The notes under the pieces are model-generated. The model saw only the letters and a list, made by a program, of their open reading frames with translations, searched no databases and was not told where the DNA came from. 64,000 nucleotides of DNA from Pyrus communis (lineage: Eukaryota; Streptophyta; Magnoliopsida; Rosales; Rosaceae), in assembly GCF_963583255.1 (NCBI RefSeq), contig NC_084807.1, positions 26,356,381-26,420,380 on the forward strand. The letters run 5' to 3'. The position numbers and the translations under genes are program-made. Position 1 is the stretch's first letter. Each line of letters opens with the position of its first letter. This document shows positions 1 to 11,793 of this stretch, piece by piece.

Positions 1-1082
1 AATATGAACCAATTATGAGGTTGGTGGTGCTATTAGATGCTCAATTTGTACTTGTTAATATAATTCCAATTCTGCTTTTATATGTAATGGGTTTTTTAAG
101 TAAAAATGTCTCTGAAATTAGTATAACTTGTCATTTTGATCCATGACATTGAAAATCGATAGAAGTGATTCGAAGTTTGTCAATTGTTAATTATTTTGAT
201 CATTCAGTGAAACATCTACATCTTCCTCTCTTTGCTGTATATTTTCTGTAACTTTTATTTTTATTTGGTGGAGGAAAAAATGGGATTTAGTTTCCTCCTC
301 TTCCTCCTTCCCACCGCCATCGCAGCAGCCTTCTTCAACCATCATGAGCCTCAGATCCTCCAGCTCAAGCAACCCCAAAAGCCGATTCCTTTTTTTTTTT
401 TATTTTCTTTTTTCCGCATCGTAATCCCATCCCCAAATTTCCAATTCTTCATTTATATGGTTTCTGAATCTGAGGGATCGAACCCAAAGGCGAGCCCCAA
501 AGACCTTGCCCTTTCGTTATTCGTAAAGGGTAGCTAGTTATGGACGGTGATCCTTGGAGCGCTCGTCTTTCGTTTAAATAAGCCAGCATGACATCATCAT
601 ATAGGCCAGGCACCAATTGCCTTGATGAGAGATTTTTCAGTATGATGAGCATACGAGATGGTACGTCATATGTCACTATACAAATGGGATATGTGTGTTA
701 AAAAGTTAACAACTTAAAAAATAAAATTTTGTCACCATTTACATAAAAACACGTGATATACCATCCGTGTTTCCGTCACAATAAAAAATTTCTCAAGTTA
801 TTGGGCTGGGGTGAAGAAGGTTTTTGGGTTTTGATGCTTGCCATTGTCGTTTGTTCTGTTCCAACGACTCACAAATTTCAATTCCACAACCGTCAAGAAG
901 CAATTCAATTAGATCAATCAGCTTCATGCATTGATAGGAATACATAATGTGCTTCAAACTTTGATAGTTTTTGGCAACCAATCAAACATAAAGAGGAAAC
1001 ATAGAGTTCTGAGAAAAACACACTCGAAGGACAAACTGATCAATTAATCACCAAAATGTATCCAAACGACACTGTCAATCTG
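1..1082. other. Left-edge region, no gene recognised
   Basis: AT-rich DNA with a pyrimidine-rich stretch at 280-420. No reading frame resembles a known protein. On the minus strand near 475-490 there is a tRNA B-box-like word (GGTTCGATCCC), which could mark a decayed tRNA-derived SINE, but no convincing A box sits upstream of it. Confidence 0.3.
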
Positions 1083-1245
1083 CTAATTAGGTACCGAAAC
1101 AAGAGTTTCATCATTGCGAATCCCGTATTCAATCGCGTTAAACGTAGCAAACCAGCTTATGTTCTCCATGGCATTCAACCCTAGATTCCTAATCAACTCC
1201 TTGTCATATATGACTGCAACTCTATCCTTTTCATCATCAATGGCT
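1083..1245 (-). CDS. Possible terminal exon of an unrecognised gene
   Basis: On the minus strand an open frame of 53 codons runs from a plausible splice acceptor (TATTTTAG, just above 1245) to a TAG stop at 1083-1085. Its composition is protein-like, rich in charged and aromatic residues (for example AVIYDKELIRNLG and NISWFATFNAIEYG), unlike the low-complexity frames around it. I do not recognise the family. Upstream exons would lie at higher coordinates, where two Copia fragments now sit at 1313-2479, so the gene may be broken. It could also be a pseudogene remnant. The call rests only on the acceptor, the codon texture and the stop. Confidence 0.3.
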
Positions 1246-1312
1246 TTCAACTAAAATAAAATTCGAATACCTAAAGAAGGCATGCATTTGAAACAATTTT
1301 GGTCCTGCATAT

Positions 1313-2060
1313 TGATAAAGCACCAAATTCAAATCCCGAAACAGATGGCTTGGCGCCTTCCACTGCAACTGCTTCTTCACAGTCCAAGTCAACTCAAATA
1401 TCTTCCAGATAAAACAGTTTCATTTATTTGCTGTTTATAATTTATCTCTTAGGCTTATGCATCTCTTGTTTTTGTCAAGAGTTTTACTTGTACACAACTC
1501 AATCATGTAAATCTATAAAAGGAAATACAAATCACACTACTCAGTATCGAGCAATTTTATGCAACTCATAATCTCTTCTAAGCAATCTTTTATGGTATCC
1601 CAGAGCGACGTCTAACGACACTCTCAAAACCCTATTTTTTTTTTTCCTTCCACTGCTTCCATGGCTGCTCTCAACACCACCTCAAACACTGCCTTCCCCT
1701 CTCTTCCAAACGTTTCCAACTTCCTCACCATTAAACTCGACCGAACCAATTACCTATTATGGCAAGCTCAGCTCATACTTGAGTGATCGAGAGGTCTCCT
1801 TTCGTTTGTTGATGGCTCCAAAAAATCCCCTCCTGCATTCCTCAGCAACGATGCTGGAAATCTCACCGATACAGTCAATCCTGCTTTTGAAGACTTGATC
1901 AAACAGGACCGGATACTTTTCTCGTGGTTAACCAGTTCCCTCACTCCCGCCGTTCTGTCCAGCGTGTCCACCATTGTCAATAAGATCAGTGCTGCTGATG
2001 CCTGGTCTACCCTCGAAGAGAGATATGCTTCAGCTTCTCATAATCGCATCGACCGTGCAA
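1313..2060 (+). mobile_element. Truncated Copia 5' end (LTR, PBS, partial gag), plus-strand copy
   Basis: An LTR-like segment at 1313-1592 is followed directly by a primer-binding site, TGGTATCCCAGAGC (1593), close to the initiator-Met type. A gag-like frame begins near 1662 and includes the Copia gag signature around LDRTNYLLWQAQL. An in-frame TGA near 1782 interrupts it, after which gag similarity continues to about 2050. Protease, integrase, RT and 3' LTR are absent. The element meets an oppositely oriented copy of the same family at about 2060-2075. Confidence 0.7.
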
Positions 2061-2073
2061 AAGTGGGATGAAC

Positions 2074-2479
2074 TGAGCTCGCCATAATGGGTAATTGGTT
2101 CGGTCGAGTTGGTGTTGACTGTTGAGAGCAACCATGGAAGCAGTGGAAGGGAAAACATATAGGGTTTTGAGAGTGTCGATCGTTAGACGTGGCACTGGGA
2201 TACCATAAAAGATTGCTAGAGGAGATTATGAGTTACATAAAATTGATCGATACCGAGCAGTGTGATTTGTATTTCCTTTTATAGACTTACATGATGGAAT
2301 TGTATACAAGTAAAATTCTTTACAAAAACAAGAGATAGACCAAAGAGATAATTATAAACACCAAATAGATGAAACTGTTTTATGAAGAAGATGTTTGAGT
2401 TGAGTTGGTCTGTGAAGAAGCAGTTGCAGTGGAAGGCGCCAAGCCATCTGTTTCGGGATTTGAATTGGCTGCGTTATCA
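2074..2479 (-). mobile_element. Truncated Copia 5' end, minus-strand copy
   Basis: This is the mirror partner of 1313-2060. An LTR of about 274 bp (2206-2479) reads inward on the minus strand to a primer-binding site, TGGTATCCCAG (2195-2205), then the start of the same gag with LDRTNYPLWRAQF. Only about 20-25 gag codons remain before the junction. The two LTR copies match along their whole length with scattered substitutions and small indels, so they are related but not freshly duplicated. Confidence 0.65.
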
Positions 2480-3469
2480 GCAAAGGTTTTTGAATTTGGT
2501 AGATGGCGAGTGTGCGACTGCGATATATAAGTGCAGAGAAGCATTACATGCTTTTGCAACTAACCGAAAGGATCTGTAGGAATACAAACTCTGCTGCATA
2601 CATGCCTTTAGTTTTGGTAACTAATCGACATACAAAACCTACCAAACCAGCTTCTCGTCTCCATCATCCATGGAGTTAATAACACAATCAATCACCTTCA
2701 GTTTTATTCAGCTAATATCCGTATTATTCCTCCATCCAACTTGTTTTTTTTTTCCTAGAAGATATTGAGCCTTATTCAAAGTTCCCACTCTCCTATTTGC
2801 CACCTTCTTCGTATATGCTGGTACAGTCGAATCAGAAATACTGAAAGCTTGTATCATTGAAACGGCTAGATATGTTCTCAAATTCAAAAACATAGATTGT
2901 AGGGGAAAACAATACATGCTTCGTATTGACAAATGTGCAGAACTAGAACTGTGACTCCTTGAATTAATCTGATACAATGCTTGCAATATTAAATCACGTC
3001 AAACAGTCCATCCAGCTTACCATTATTAAACTTAGATGGGTTATTGCAGCAACCAATATCCTCTTCTTTGCAGCATTGAGTCTCTAGTTAGCCTTTTCTT
3101 ATCACTCAAACAAATTTTACCATTAGATACGGCATCGAGGAATCATGTACCTCCTTGCAATACGCGATTTAGTAGCTGTAGTTGGCTGTTTGCCTCCAGG
3201 TAGGCTTCTCTGTAAAACTTTAGCATCTTTGCCCGAATAATACAATATCCTGTTCACCAAAAAAAAAAAAAAACAAATACTTGTTATGTTAAGGGCGAGG
3301 AAGGTTATTGTCCTGTATTATTTTCATAAGAGTTTTCTTCACAGAAGCAAAGCTCTGTGTCAAAAAACAAAAATTTTGAATTCGTCACTGCTTCTATTTG
3401 TGGCCGCACTTTTCTGGTATAAACAAGGTATGTTAATCGAAGCAAATGACTTTTTACCATTTTATTAAG
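2480..3469. other. Intergenic, no gene recognised
   Basis: No supported gene or RNA. A short plus-strand frame reading out of the Copia LTR edge to 2579 ends in GECATAIYKCREALHAFATNR. This looks protein-like, but it has no start or splice context independent of the LTR. Confidence 0.3.
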
Positions 3470-3625
3470 TGAGTTTTGACGAAACATTCTTCGTACTGTT
3501 CACTTTAACGAAAAATCATATTTTTACTTTAAAAAGTCTATCCTGGTATTATTCATTTATAACACATTTTATCTTTTTCGCTAAAACTCAAAATTTTTAA
3601 ATATTTTTTTGTTAGTTTTTCTTTT
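3470..3625. repeat. Dispersed AT-rich MITE-like repeat
   Basis: The segment carries the words GTTCACTTTAACGAAAAATCAT and a later CGCTAAAACTCAAAATTTT. The same words recur, inverted, in the duplicated unit at 38212-38469, and in weaker form at 23370-23520. It is therefore a dispersed short repeat, likely a MITE; ends and target duplication were not resolved. Confidence 0.45.
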
Positions 3626-3875
3626 TATTAATCCAAGCAAGATTTCTTTATATAAAGAAATTTGAGGTGAATTAACTTGTAAATTTGTAACCGTAGAAAT
3701 TAATCCATCCAATTGGTGAAAATACACAGTCAACAAAAGTCAAATGAAAACAATAAATTACAGAGTGGGCCCCACTTCCAAAGGTTTTTTTTTCTATTTT
3801 TCTTTTTTCTTTTTTTTTGGACATCGAAAGCTCAAAACCTCTCTCAGTTCGAGATCGGCGACGAAGAAGACGAAG

Positions 3876-5751
3876 ATGCAGCAAAGAAAACCAGCGTCAG
3901 GAAGGCCTACTGGAACAGATGGCTCAGATTTCAACTACCGCATGGTGGTTGACTCTCGTAAGCTCCAGATGACGCGCTCATCCTTTTCCTTTGGTTTCTA
4001 TCACTTTCTCTGCAACCAAACAGATCTCTAGGTCCCCAAACGCTTTAAACTAATGAATCTTTTCAAATATTTGATTTGGGGTTTTCGAATTTCAGGGTAT
4101 CAGAAGGTAGCTAAAGGGAAGTCTCGTCTGTACTCTCTTATTCTAACTCAGGTACTCAATTTCTCTTTCTCTGTGTTCCTCTTCAATGGTGCCTCTGTAA
4201 TTTCTTGAAGCATTGGTTTTCAAATAATATTTGTTGAAATTGCATTGATGTAATTAAGCGGGTTTCTGTTCTTTTCTGAAGTAGAAATCATATTTCACTG
4301 GGTTAATGTGCATGAATTTTTCGAGTAATGAATTAGAGAATTTTGTTGTGTAAGAAACCTAATTTTTGTTGGTAATAGAGTTCAATAATTTGAGAATTTC
4401 AAGCAGAAATGAGCAATCAATAGACAACACAAGGCAGTTCATTCGGTTCCGCTATAGTTCTATGTTCATAGGGAAAAAAATGGCTTAAGCGGATCGTTAT
4501 TGAACTGGATAGGTTGGTTTAGGGGGTTTTTTCTGTCCCTCAAAACGAAGCCGAACTACGCACAAAACCTTGCAATAGTTGGACTGGTACCCTGAAATAT
4601 TCCGGTTCTGAAGCAGAACAAATTCAGTCATGTATCCTCTTACTTGGATTGTGTTAGATAGGGACAATCTATAATTGGGGTCTCACAACAGATGCCTTGC
4701 ACAAGTAGGTTGAGTTCAAACCGCCAACTCAAAACACTTTGGGTAGATTCTTTTGTGATTTAGCTGGAATTTTGAAGTGATTTTCAAGAATTTTTAGTGT
4801 TAGATAGGGACAATCTGTAATTGGGGTCTCCTCCAAAAAGAGCATAAACCGGTTTTGGTGATTTAGGTTAACATTTAGATATCAGGCCAACTAGACATGT
4901 GATGTATAGTTAAATAAAGGTTTTGAACAAATTATTTACGGCACTAGCAGAAAAGGGAACATATTCTTATGAGATGGTTGAGTTTTGGCTCTACCATCAT
5001 GTGTAATTATTCTTGAAGCCTCAGCTCATTCTTAAGTCTACTTGTCTATCCATCAGTTTTAAACTGATTCTCTTATGATAGCATTTGCTCTGCTGCAGGC
5101 CGTCATTCAATTGACAGGAGTCCTTTATGCTTTTCTGTTTACATCAGATGGGGAAGGTCCAAATGTGATTGCCATCTCATCTGTTGCTATTGGTTCTATT
5201 TCTTTGATAATCGGGGAGTTGGGTAGATGTTACTAAATCCTTTGTTTTGTTTTTTTTCACGGTTGATAAGTTTTTGCAACTGTTCATATTCTACAACTTT
5301 CTGTTGTGCCAAAGGTCGAAGGCGCAGCCGAGTGTCTTTGTTGAAAGTGTACATGGTTGCATCATCAATTGGAATACTTCTCTCCATTGCTTGTGTTGCT
5401 AAGGGAAGTTTAACACTAGTGGTAAGTCAGTTCTTCATTTCCAACTGTTGGTTATCACTTAGGAGTCTGAAACTTGTTGGAATTTCCTGATTGTTGTACT
5501 GTATGAAATCAATGGGTAGGTTTTGCAAAATTCAAGTAACTGGGAAACAAAGAAATTTGAACTTGTCGAGGCCACTCGCACTGTAATTGGTCAGTATCTG
5601 TAATTTCTCCATGCGATGGTAATAGAATTAAAGATGAACAAAGTCTAACATTTGTGTGTCAAATTTGACAGCATTCCTGGTTCAAATATTTGCAATCAAC
5701 ACAACCACTTCTCTCATCGGTAACATGTCTCCTCCGAAAAGAGCCTCGTAG
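3876..5751 (+). CDS. Jagunal-like small membrane protein, six exons
   Basis: Exons 3876-3957, 4096-4151, 5099-5222, 5315-5421, 5520-5589 and 5672-5751 join in frame to 519 nt, giving 172 aa, all with GT-AG junctions. The protein opens with a basic segment and the motif GTDGSDFNYRMVVDSRYQK. The TDGSDF core followed by a stretch ending in YQ resembles Jagunal homologues, ER membrane proteins involved in the early secretory pathway. Three to four hydrophobic segments follow: about residues 45-65 (LILTQAVIQLTGVLYAF), 75-90, 105-125 and 145-160. I recall Arabidopsis At5g51510 as the plant homologue; the Jagunal label is tentative, while gene reality is strongly supported by the exon joins. The start is the ATG before MQQRKPASGRP; an upstream in-frame ATG at 3744 lies in a T-rich leader and is less likely. 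Confidence 0.82.
4651..4830. repeat. Short direct repeat inside intron 2 of the Jagunal-like gene
   Basis: A 34-bp word beginning GTGTTAGATAGGGACAATCT occurs at 4651-4684 and again at 4797-4830 with one change. The 146-bp period includes unrelated filler, so this looks like a local duplication or two remnants of one repeat. No coding role. Confidence 0.5.
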
Positions 5752-6112
5752 CTGCGTCCTATAGCCACAATCATTCCAGTGATTTACAAGAATTTTTAGT
5801 GTTCGGTTTCTTTCGGGGTTCAAATTTTGTAATCCGAGGAAGATATTTTAAAATGTTTCTAGATTATAGACTATTTTGACTGGTGACCATTTTACATGTT
5901 TTTGATACAAATCAGTGAAGTTAGGGAATGTAATTTGATCCGTTAATAGAAATTGGATGACATATGTTTTTCTATGTATTTATGCCAAGTTGGGGATAAA
6001 TTCTAAGCAACGGCATTAGAGGGATGTAATTATGCCGCGTTGTCTTGGATGTCTTATTTTTCCTTTTAGATTTGTGATGAAATCGCTGAAATGCTGACCG
6101 GAACTTGTTAAT

Positions 6113-7772
6113 GTGTATGTATGCTGCTCTAGCTCCTCCGTGCATCTGAGACCAGGTTGGAACGAAACTGATACGCTGGCGTTGCTCGCCATCAGAGCTC
6201 AAAAGACGGAGGACCCCAATCAGATCTGGAGTTCATGGAACGAATCGTCTCACTTCTGCTTGTGGAGCGGCGTGACATGCTGCCGGCGGCATCGTCAAAG
6301 GGTCACCGGGTTGACCTAACGAGGCTAAAATTGGTAGGTTCCATGTCCCCGCACAGGAAATTTAAGCTTCATAAGAGAGCTATATTTCCATAACTACAGT
6401 TTGACTGGCAAAATGCCACCAGAAAATGGGCATTTGCGTAGATTGCAGGTATTACGTTTGAACATCAACTCACTCAGCGGTTTTGTCCCTGTCACTATAC
6501 CCAATTGTCTCAACCTCGTTCTTCTCAGTTTCGGTTGCAATCGATTAGAGGGTAAAATTCCCAAGGAGTTTGCCTGAAAAATTTCTGAATCTCAAACTCT
6601 TTCTCATTTCGTGGAATCAAGTTGCTGGATCCATTCCCTGGTCAATATCCAATGCCAGGAATCCATTGAACTTTGAAGTTCAAGATGATAAACTCACTGG
6701 AAAATTACCAAATTTACAGAAGCTCGTTAACCTTGAAACCTTCAACATTTATCGCAACCAGCTCGGAACAGGTACTGATGGTGACCTTAGTTTTGTCTCA
6801 GACTTGACCAACGCTACAGTAAGGTGGTCGGTATTCTACGTGAACAGTTTTGGAGGGGTATTGTCCACATCCATCTCCAATCTCTCAACCAAGCTTGAAA
6901 TCCTTGGGGTTCAAGAAAACCAACCCTACGGAACATCCCTGCCGGGATAGGCAATCTGGTCAACTTGAAATTATTAGGTTTTGGGAATAATGGCTTCACA
7001 GATAACATCCCTACTGCCATTGGAAAGCTTCACAGTTAACAGGTTCTTTTTCAAAGGAGATCGGAAAGTTGAGCAATTTAGGCGTATTAGACTTTCCAAT
7101 AACATGTTATCAGGTGAACTTCGCGGACTATTGGCTCTTCTGTGAATCAAACAAGTTCCGTTGGAATAAGAGGATCCATTAGTTATGCTGCTCCAGGTAA
7201 ATTTGTCCATATGATTCTCTGTCTTTTATCCTTCCTTTTACTCGGCTTGAAAAAAAAAGAAGTTAATTAATGAGTTCACTGAGTCTCTTTTTGTGATGTT
7301 TGAATTGTAGAGTATGGCGTGGGAAGTGAGGTTACAACAAATGAAAATGTCTACAGCTTTGGCATTCTCTTGCTTGAGTTATTTGCAGGGAAGAGACCCA
7401 CCAACGGCATGTTTGTTTCAACCTTCACAACTTTGTCAAGTTGGGTTTGCCTCATCGAGTTATAGAAATTGCAGATTCAGTACTCGTTCAAGAAATAGGA
7501 AACTCGGGCGCGAGCACCAGTTCTGCAGCCACTCCTAATCAGCGCAAAAACACCAGTACTACAAAATTCAAGTGTGTTTGAGTTTAATATTTAGAATCGG
7601 AATCTCGTGTTCTGCTGGATCTCCGAGAGACCGAAAGGATATCAGCGATGTTGTAACCGAGTTGCAATCCATCAGGGTCCTTCTTGGAAAGAAGCTTTTG
7701 CTTGAACTTGTGATGGCCTTAGCGGCCAACTCTGTGCTCCTCGCTTTTTTCATTTCTCTTATTCCTACTTAA
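6113..7772 (+). pseudogene. LRR receptor-like kinase pseudogene, copy 1
   Basis: A paralogue of the copy at 9084, heavily broken. It starts inside the signal peptide (CCSSSSVHLRPGWNETD), continues with the LRRNT-like segment around SSWNESSHFCLW and several LRRs, but frameshifts or stops occur near 6319, 6345, 6575 and 6950. Near 7125-7145 the LRR region jumps directly to the kinase activation-loop sequence (TSSVGIRGS-type), so the transmembrane segment and most of the kinase domain are deleted relative to copy 2. The last exon (from about 7312, after an intron starting near 7198) keeps VGSEVTTNENVYSFGILLLE of kinase subdomain IX and further C-terminal fragments to 7770. A functional receptor is not possible. 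Confidence 0.88.
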
Positions 7773-9083
7773 AATTTTATTTCCTGTATCTGCAATGAAG
7801 TCTTGTGCACAAACAATTTCTTTTCGTATAAGAGCTATCGTATGTATACAGCAATGTTGCAGAAATCTCTAATCTGAAATTTGAAACACTTTGATGAAAG
7901 AGCCTAGTAGCTGCTTCCTGTACAGCCACAATCATGTCAATGAATGTGTGGTTGTAATGCGGAATTGGGGTTACTGTCTGAATCTTCCACTTGTATCTAA
8001 ACTTGCAGTTCACTTACGCCACTTAGTCCTATAATAATATAACTTGATAACGTTTCTTTATTTGTAAATAGAAATACAAAATCCAACTTCCGTAAATTAC
8101 GAATTTAATATCACATTATTATTCCATACAAGTAAGTAGCTTCCCTAACTTATTAGTTATTGCTGTCTTGATTTTCTTAGTTACGGCGTTGCAGCATTTC
8201 CTAATAAATGATTGATGGAAGCGATTTGTACCACCGACTTACAGTTGGTGTCGACTAAGTATATAGCCACAGGTTCGTGATTTGTTCTACATTATTTATC
8301 CCTGACCATCCACGTTAATTGATATCTTTGAAGATATTATTCCAATAGAGTCCAAGATCACTGCCCCTCAACAGTATCGCAAATAAATAATCCATATTGA
8401 TCGTGTCATGACCCACTGATTGTCCAGCAATGTTTCACACTACATTAGAGCAGTGCATGCAGACTCCGCATTTGGCATGTTTACACGTATACGATGAACT
8501 TCCTTAATTTATTATTATTGTGACGTTTCAGGTTCAAATAAAGTATTATTATATTTGAAAATTATTAAACAACTATAAAAAATAGAGCTAAGAATTAACG
8601 TGTGTGAGAGCCAAAAATAATAAAGCTTTAAGTATATAAAAAGCAAAATCTATCTAGGATTTAGGGTTTTTCTTTTGTCAAACTAACCATTACCTACTAG
8701 AAATCTTTACGGTATAACTTTCTGGTATTTTCCCCCTTCTACTTATGAAGAATTGTACATATAAGAGAGCTTCAAACCATGAACTGAATTGTCCATTGAC
8801 CAAAACAAAAAGAAATCCACTATATATGAAACAACTGGGGTGAAGTGTGAAGGGGGCCAGTAGCTTAAATATGGCAGTCTTATGGTATTAGTTTATTCAT
8901 AATAATGCATAGCATTGATGGAAGAATGAAAAGAGCGGGCAACAGGGCCATCATCTTTGGCAGCGCCCGTCACTTTGGAACTGTTGACTTTGGACCTCGT
9001 CGACCATCAGTATTATATATGTACGTACGTAGTCCAACATAGTTACCAGTTTCGCATTCGATCACTACGTACCCAACTCAAAA
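7773..9083. other. Intergenic spacer and likely promoter of RLK copy 2
   Basis: AT-rich spacer between the two receptor-kinase copies. A TATA-like run (TATTATATATG) at about 9011-9021 lies roughly 65 bp upstream of the ATG at 9084 and is a reasonable core promoter. Nothing else recognised. Confidence 0.4.
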
Positions 9084-11793
9084 TGATGAAGGTTTCTGTT
9101 GTGAGATTAGTTTCGATACTCTCACTTTTCAATCTATTATTTGTCTGCTGCTTTAGCTCCTCCGTGCAGATGATACCAGGCGGGAACGAAACAGATAGGC
9201 TGGCGTTGCTTGCCATCAAAGCTCAACTAAAGGAGGATCTCAATCAGTTCCTGAGTTCATGGAACGAGTCGTCTCACTTCTGCCTATGGCGAGGCGTGAC
9301 ATGCAGTAAACGATATCGTGAGAGGGTCACTGGGTTGGACCTTTCGGGACAAAAATTGGCGGGAACCATATCCCCACACATAGGAAATCTAAGCTTCCTA
9401 ATGGAGCTGTATTTCCAGAACAACAGTTTGAGCGGCCAAGTCCCACCAGAAATTGGGCGTCTGCGTAGACTGCAGCTATTACGCTTGAGCCTCAACTCAC
9501 TCAGTGGTTTTATTCCTGTCAATATATCCAATTGTCTCAACCTTTGGGGTCTCGATTTTGGTTACAATCAGTTAATTGGTAAAATTCCTAGAGAGTTTGG
9601 CTCCTTCCCAAAACTCGAAAGACTTGTTCTTGAATTTAATACCCTAGTCGGAGAGATCCCTGACTCATTGGGGAACCTTTCTTCTCTTGAAATGCTTGCT
9701 TTCTATCAAAATAAATTGTCGGGTAACATCCCAAATTCCCTTGGTCAGTTGACAAAGTTAACATTTTTCGTATTAGGCTCAAATAATTTGTCTGGTATCG
9801 TCCCTCCCTCCATTTATAATCTCTCCAGTATAGTTACTTTCGACATACATCCCTTCTGACATTGGAAAGCTTACAAGACTTAACCAATTGGATTTTGAAT
9901 CCAACAGGTTATCAGGGAGCGTTCCAACCTCTCTACAAAATTTAACAATGTTAAGCTTACTTGAACTGCAAGGAAATAATCTTCAAGGCAATATACCTTC
10001 AATCTTCGGGAAATTAAACAGTCTATTGCATCTGGATCTTTCTCAAAATAACTTCAACGGCACAATACCTCAAGAAGTTATAGGCCTCACCTCCTTATCA
10101 ATTACTTTGAACTTGTCTGGAAACCAGTTAACAGGTTCTCTTCCAATGGAGGTCGGAAAGTTGAGCAATTTAGGCAAATTAGACTTTTCCAATAACATGT
10201 TATCAGGTGAACTTCCTGGTAGTATTGGTTCTTGTGTGAAGTTAGAAGTCCTACACTTGCAAGGTAACTTATTCAATGGGTCGATTCCTTCTTCAATGGT
10301 TTCATTGAAAGGGATTCAAGATTTGGACCTTTCTCGTAACAATTTTTCAGGTGAAATTCCAAAGTTTTTAGAGGGATTTGCCTTGAATAATTTGAACCTA
10401 TCTTTCAATGAGTTTTGGGGAGCAGTACCAATTGAAGGTGCTTTTAAGAATGCGAGTTCGACTTCATTTGCTGGAAACGCCAGGCTATGTGTTGGTATTT
10501 CTATTCTCCAACTTCCCAAGTGCAACTCCAAAGTGTCCAAGAATGGCAGATTGTCCACTAGCTTGATATTAATAATCTCTTTAGTATCTGGGTTTGCATT
10601 TCTTGGAATGGTGATGGTGATTTCTTTTTTATTTGTTTGTTCATCAAGAAAGAAACACAAAGGAACCGCACCAAGCACTTTGGGAAACTCTTTTTTGCAA
10701 GTGTCCTATGGTACTCTGCTCAAAGCTACTGATGGGTTCTCTCCAACAAATTTGATTGGCGTGGGTGGTTTTGGATCTGTGTACAAAGGACTTCTGGATG
10801 ATTTTGAAACTCAGCCTGTTGCTGTCAAGGTGTTTAACATGTTACGCCAAGGAGCCTCTAAGAGTTTCATAGCTGAGTGTGAAGCAATGAGAAATATCCG
10901 GCACCGAAATCTCGTCAAGGTTATAACTGCATGTTCAAGTGTTGATTATCATGGTAATGATTTCAAGGCTTTGGTGTATGAGTTCATGGAAAACGGGAGC
11001 TTAGAGGAGTGGTTGCACCCAACTACCGGGACACCCAAGAATTTGAGTCTTCTTCAAAGGCTCGAAATCGCCATTGATGTTGCCTGTGCATTAGATTATC
11101 TTCATAATCACTGTGAGACACCAGTTGTTCATTGTGATCTCAAGCCCAGCAATGTACTTTTGGGGAAAGAATTGACTGGACATGTTTCTGACTTCGGACT
11201 CGTAAGATTTCTCCCAAACCTATCCAGTAATTTTCCGGAGAACTAAACAAGTTCCGTTGGAATAAGAGGATCTGTTGGTTATGCTGCTCCAGGTAAATAC
11301 GTCCACATGTTTCTTTGGTTTTCCTTCTTTTTACTTGGCTTGGTAAACAAATTCAATTAATTACGAGTTTATATATGTTGCTCACTTTGATGTTTGAATT
11401 GTAGAGTATGGTATGGGAAGTGAGGTTGCAACAAACGGGGACATCTACAGCTTTGGCATTCTTTTGTTAGAGATGTTCACAGCGAAGAGACCCACTGACA
11501 ATATGTTTAGCGATAATTTCAACCTCCATAATTTTGTCAAGGCGGCTTTGCCCCAGCGAATTACAGAGGTTGCCGATTCACTGCTTCTTCTTCGCGAAGG
11601 AGGAAACTCGGGCGCAAGCACTAGTACTGCCACTCCCAGTCAATGCAGCATGACTACCGAAAAAATCCAAGTGTGTTTGAGTTTAATATTTCAAATTGGA
11701 ATCGCGTGTTCTGCGGAGTCCCCAAGAGACTGAAAGGATATCGACGAAGTTATATCTGAATTGCGATCCATCAGGGTTGTTCTTCTTGGATAG
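9084..11793 (+). pseudogene. LRR receptor-like kinase (EFR/Xa21/At3g47570-like class), copy 2, disabled
   Basis: Nearly complete layout. A signal peptide from ATG 9084 (hydrophobic VRLVSILSLFNLLFVCC) is followed by an LRRNT_2 domain (SSWNESSHFCLWRGV), about 14 LRRs, a transmembrane helix near 10560-10640 (LILIISLVSGFAFLGMVMVI) and a kinase with GVGGFGSVYKG, catalytic VAVKVF, VVHCDLKPSNVLL and SDFGL. HCD rather than HRD marks the non-RD class typical of pattern-recognition receptors. One intron (11293-11404) splits the kinase, as in that subfamily. Three lesions: a frameshift with probable loss of several LRRs near 9852-9860; a stop TAA at 11244 where the third copy has CAA; a TGA at 11731 where copy 1 has CGA. 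Annotators might call two genes here. Transcripts or truncated LRR-only proteins remain possible. Confidence 0.85.

Noticed and set aside
450..560. tRNA-like B box (GGTTCGATCCC, minus strand)
   Set aside because: No A box at the right distance and no cloverleaf could be drawn, so not called a tRNA or SINE.
2007..2195. Small minus-strand protein
   Set aside because: It crosses the junction of the two Copia fragments; the only recognisable part is the start of gag.
9084..9859. A separate short LRR protein gene
   Set aside because: The stop follows a frameshift; LRR and kinase sequence continues in another frame at once, so this is one disabled receptor kinase.
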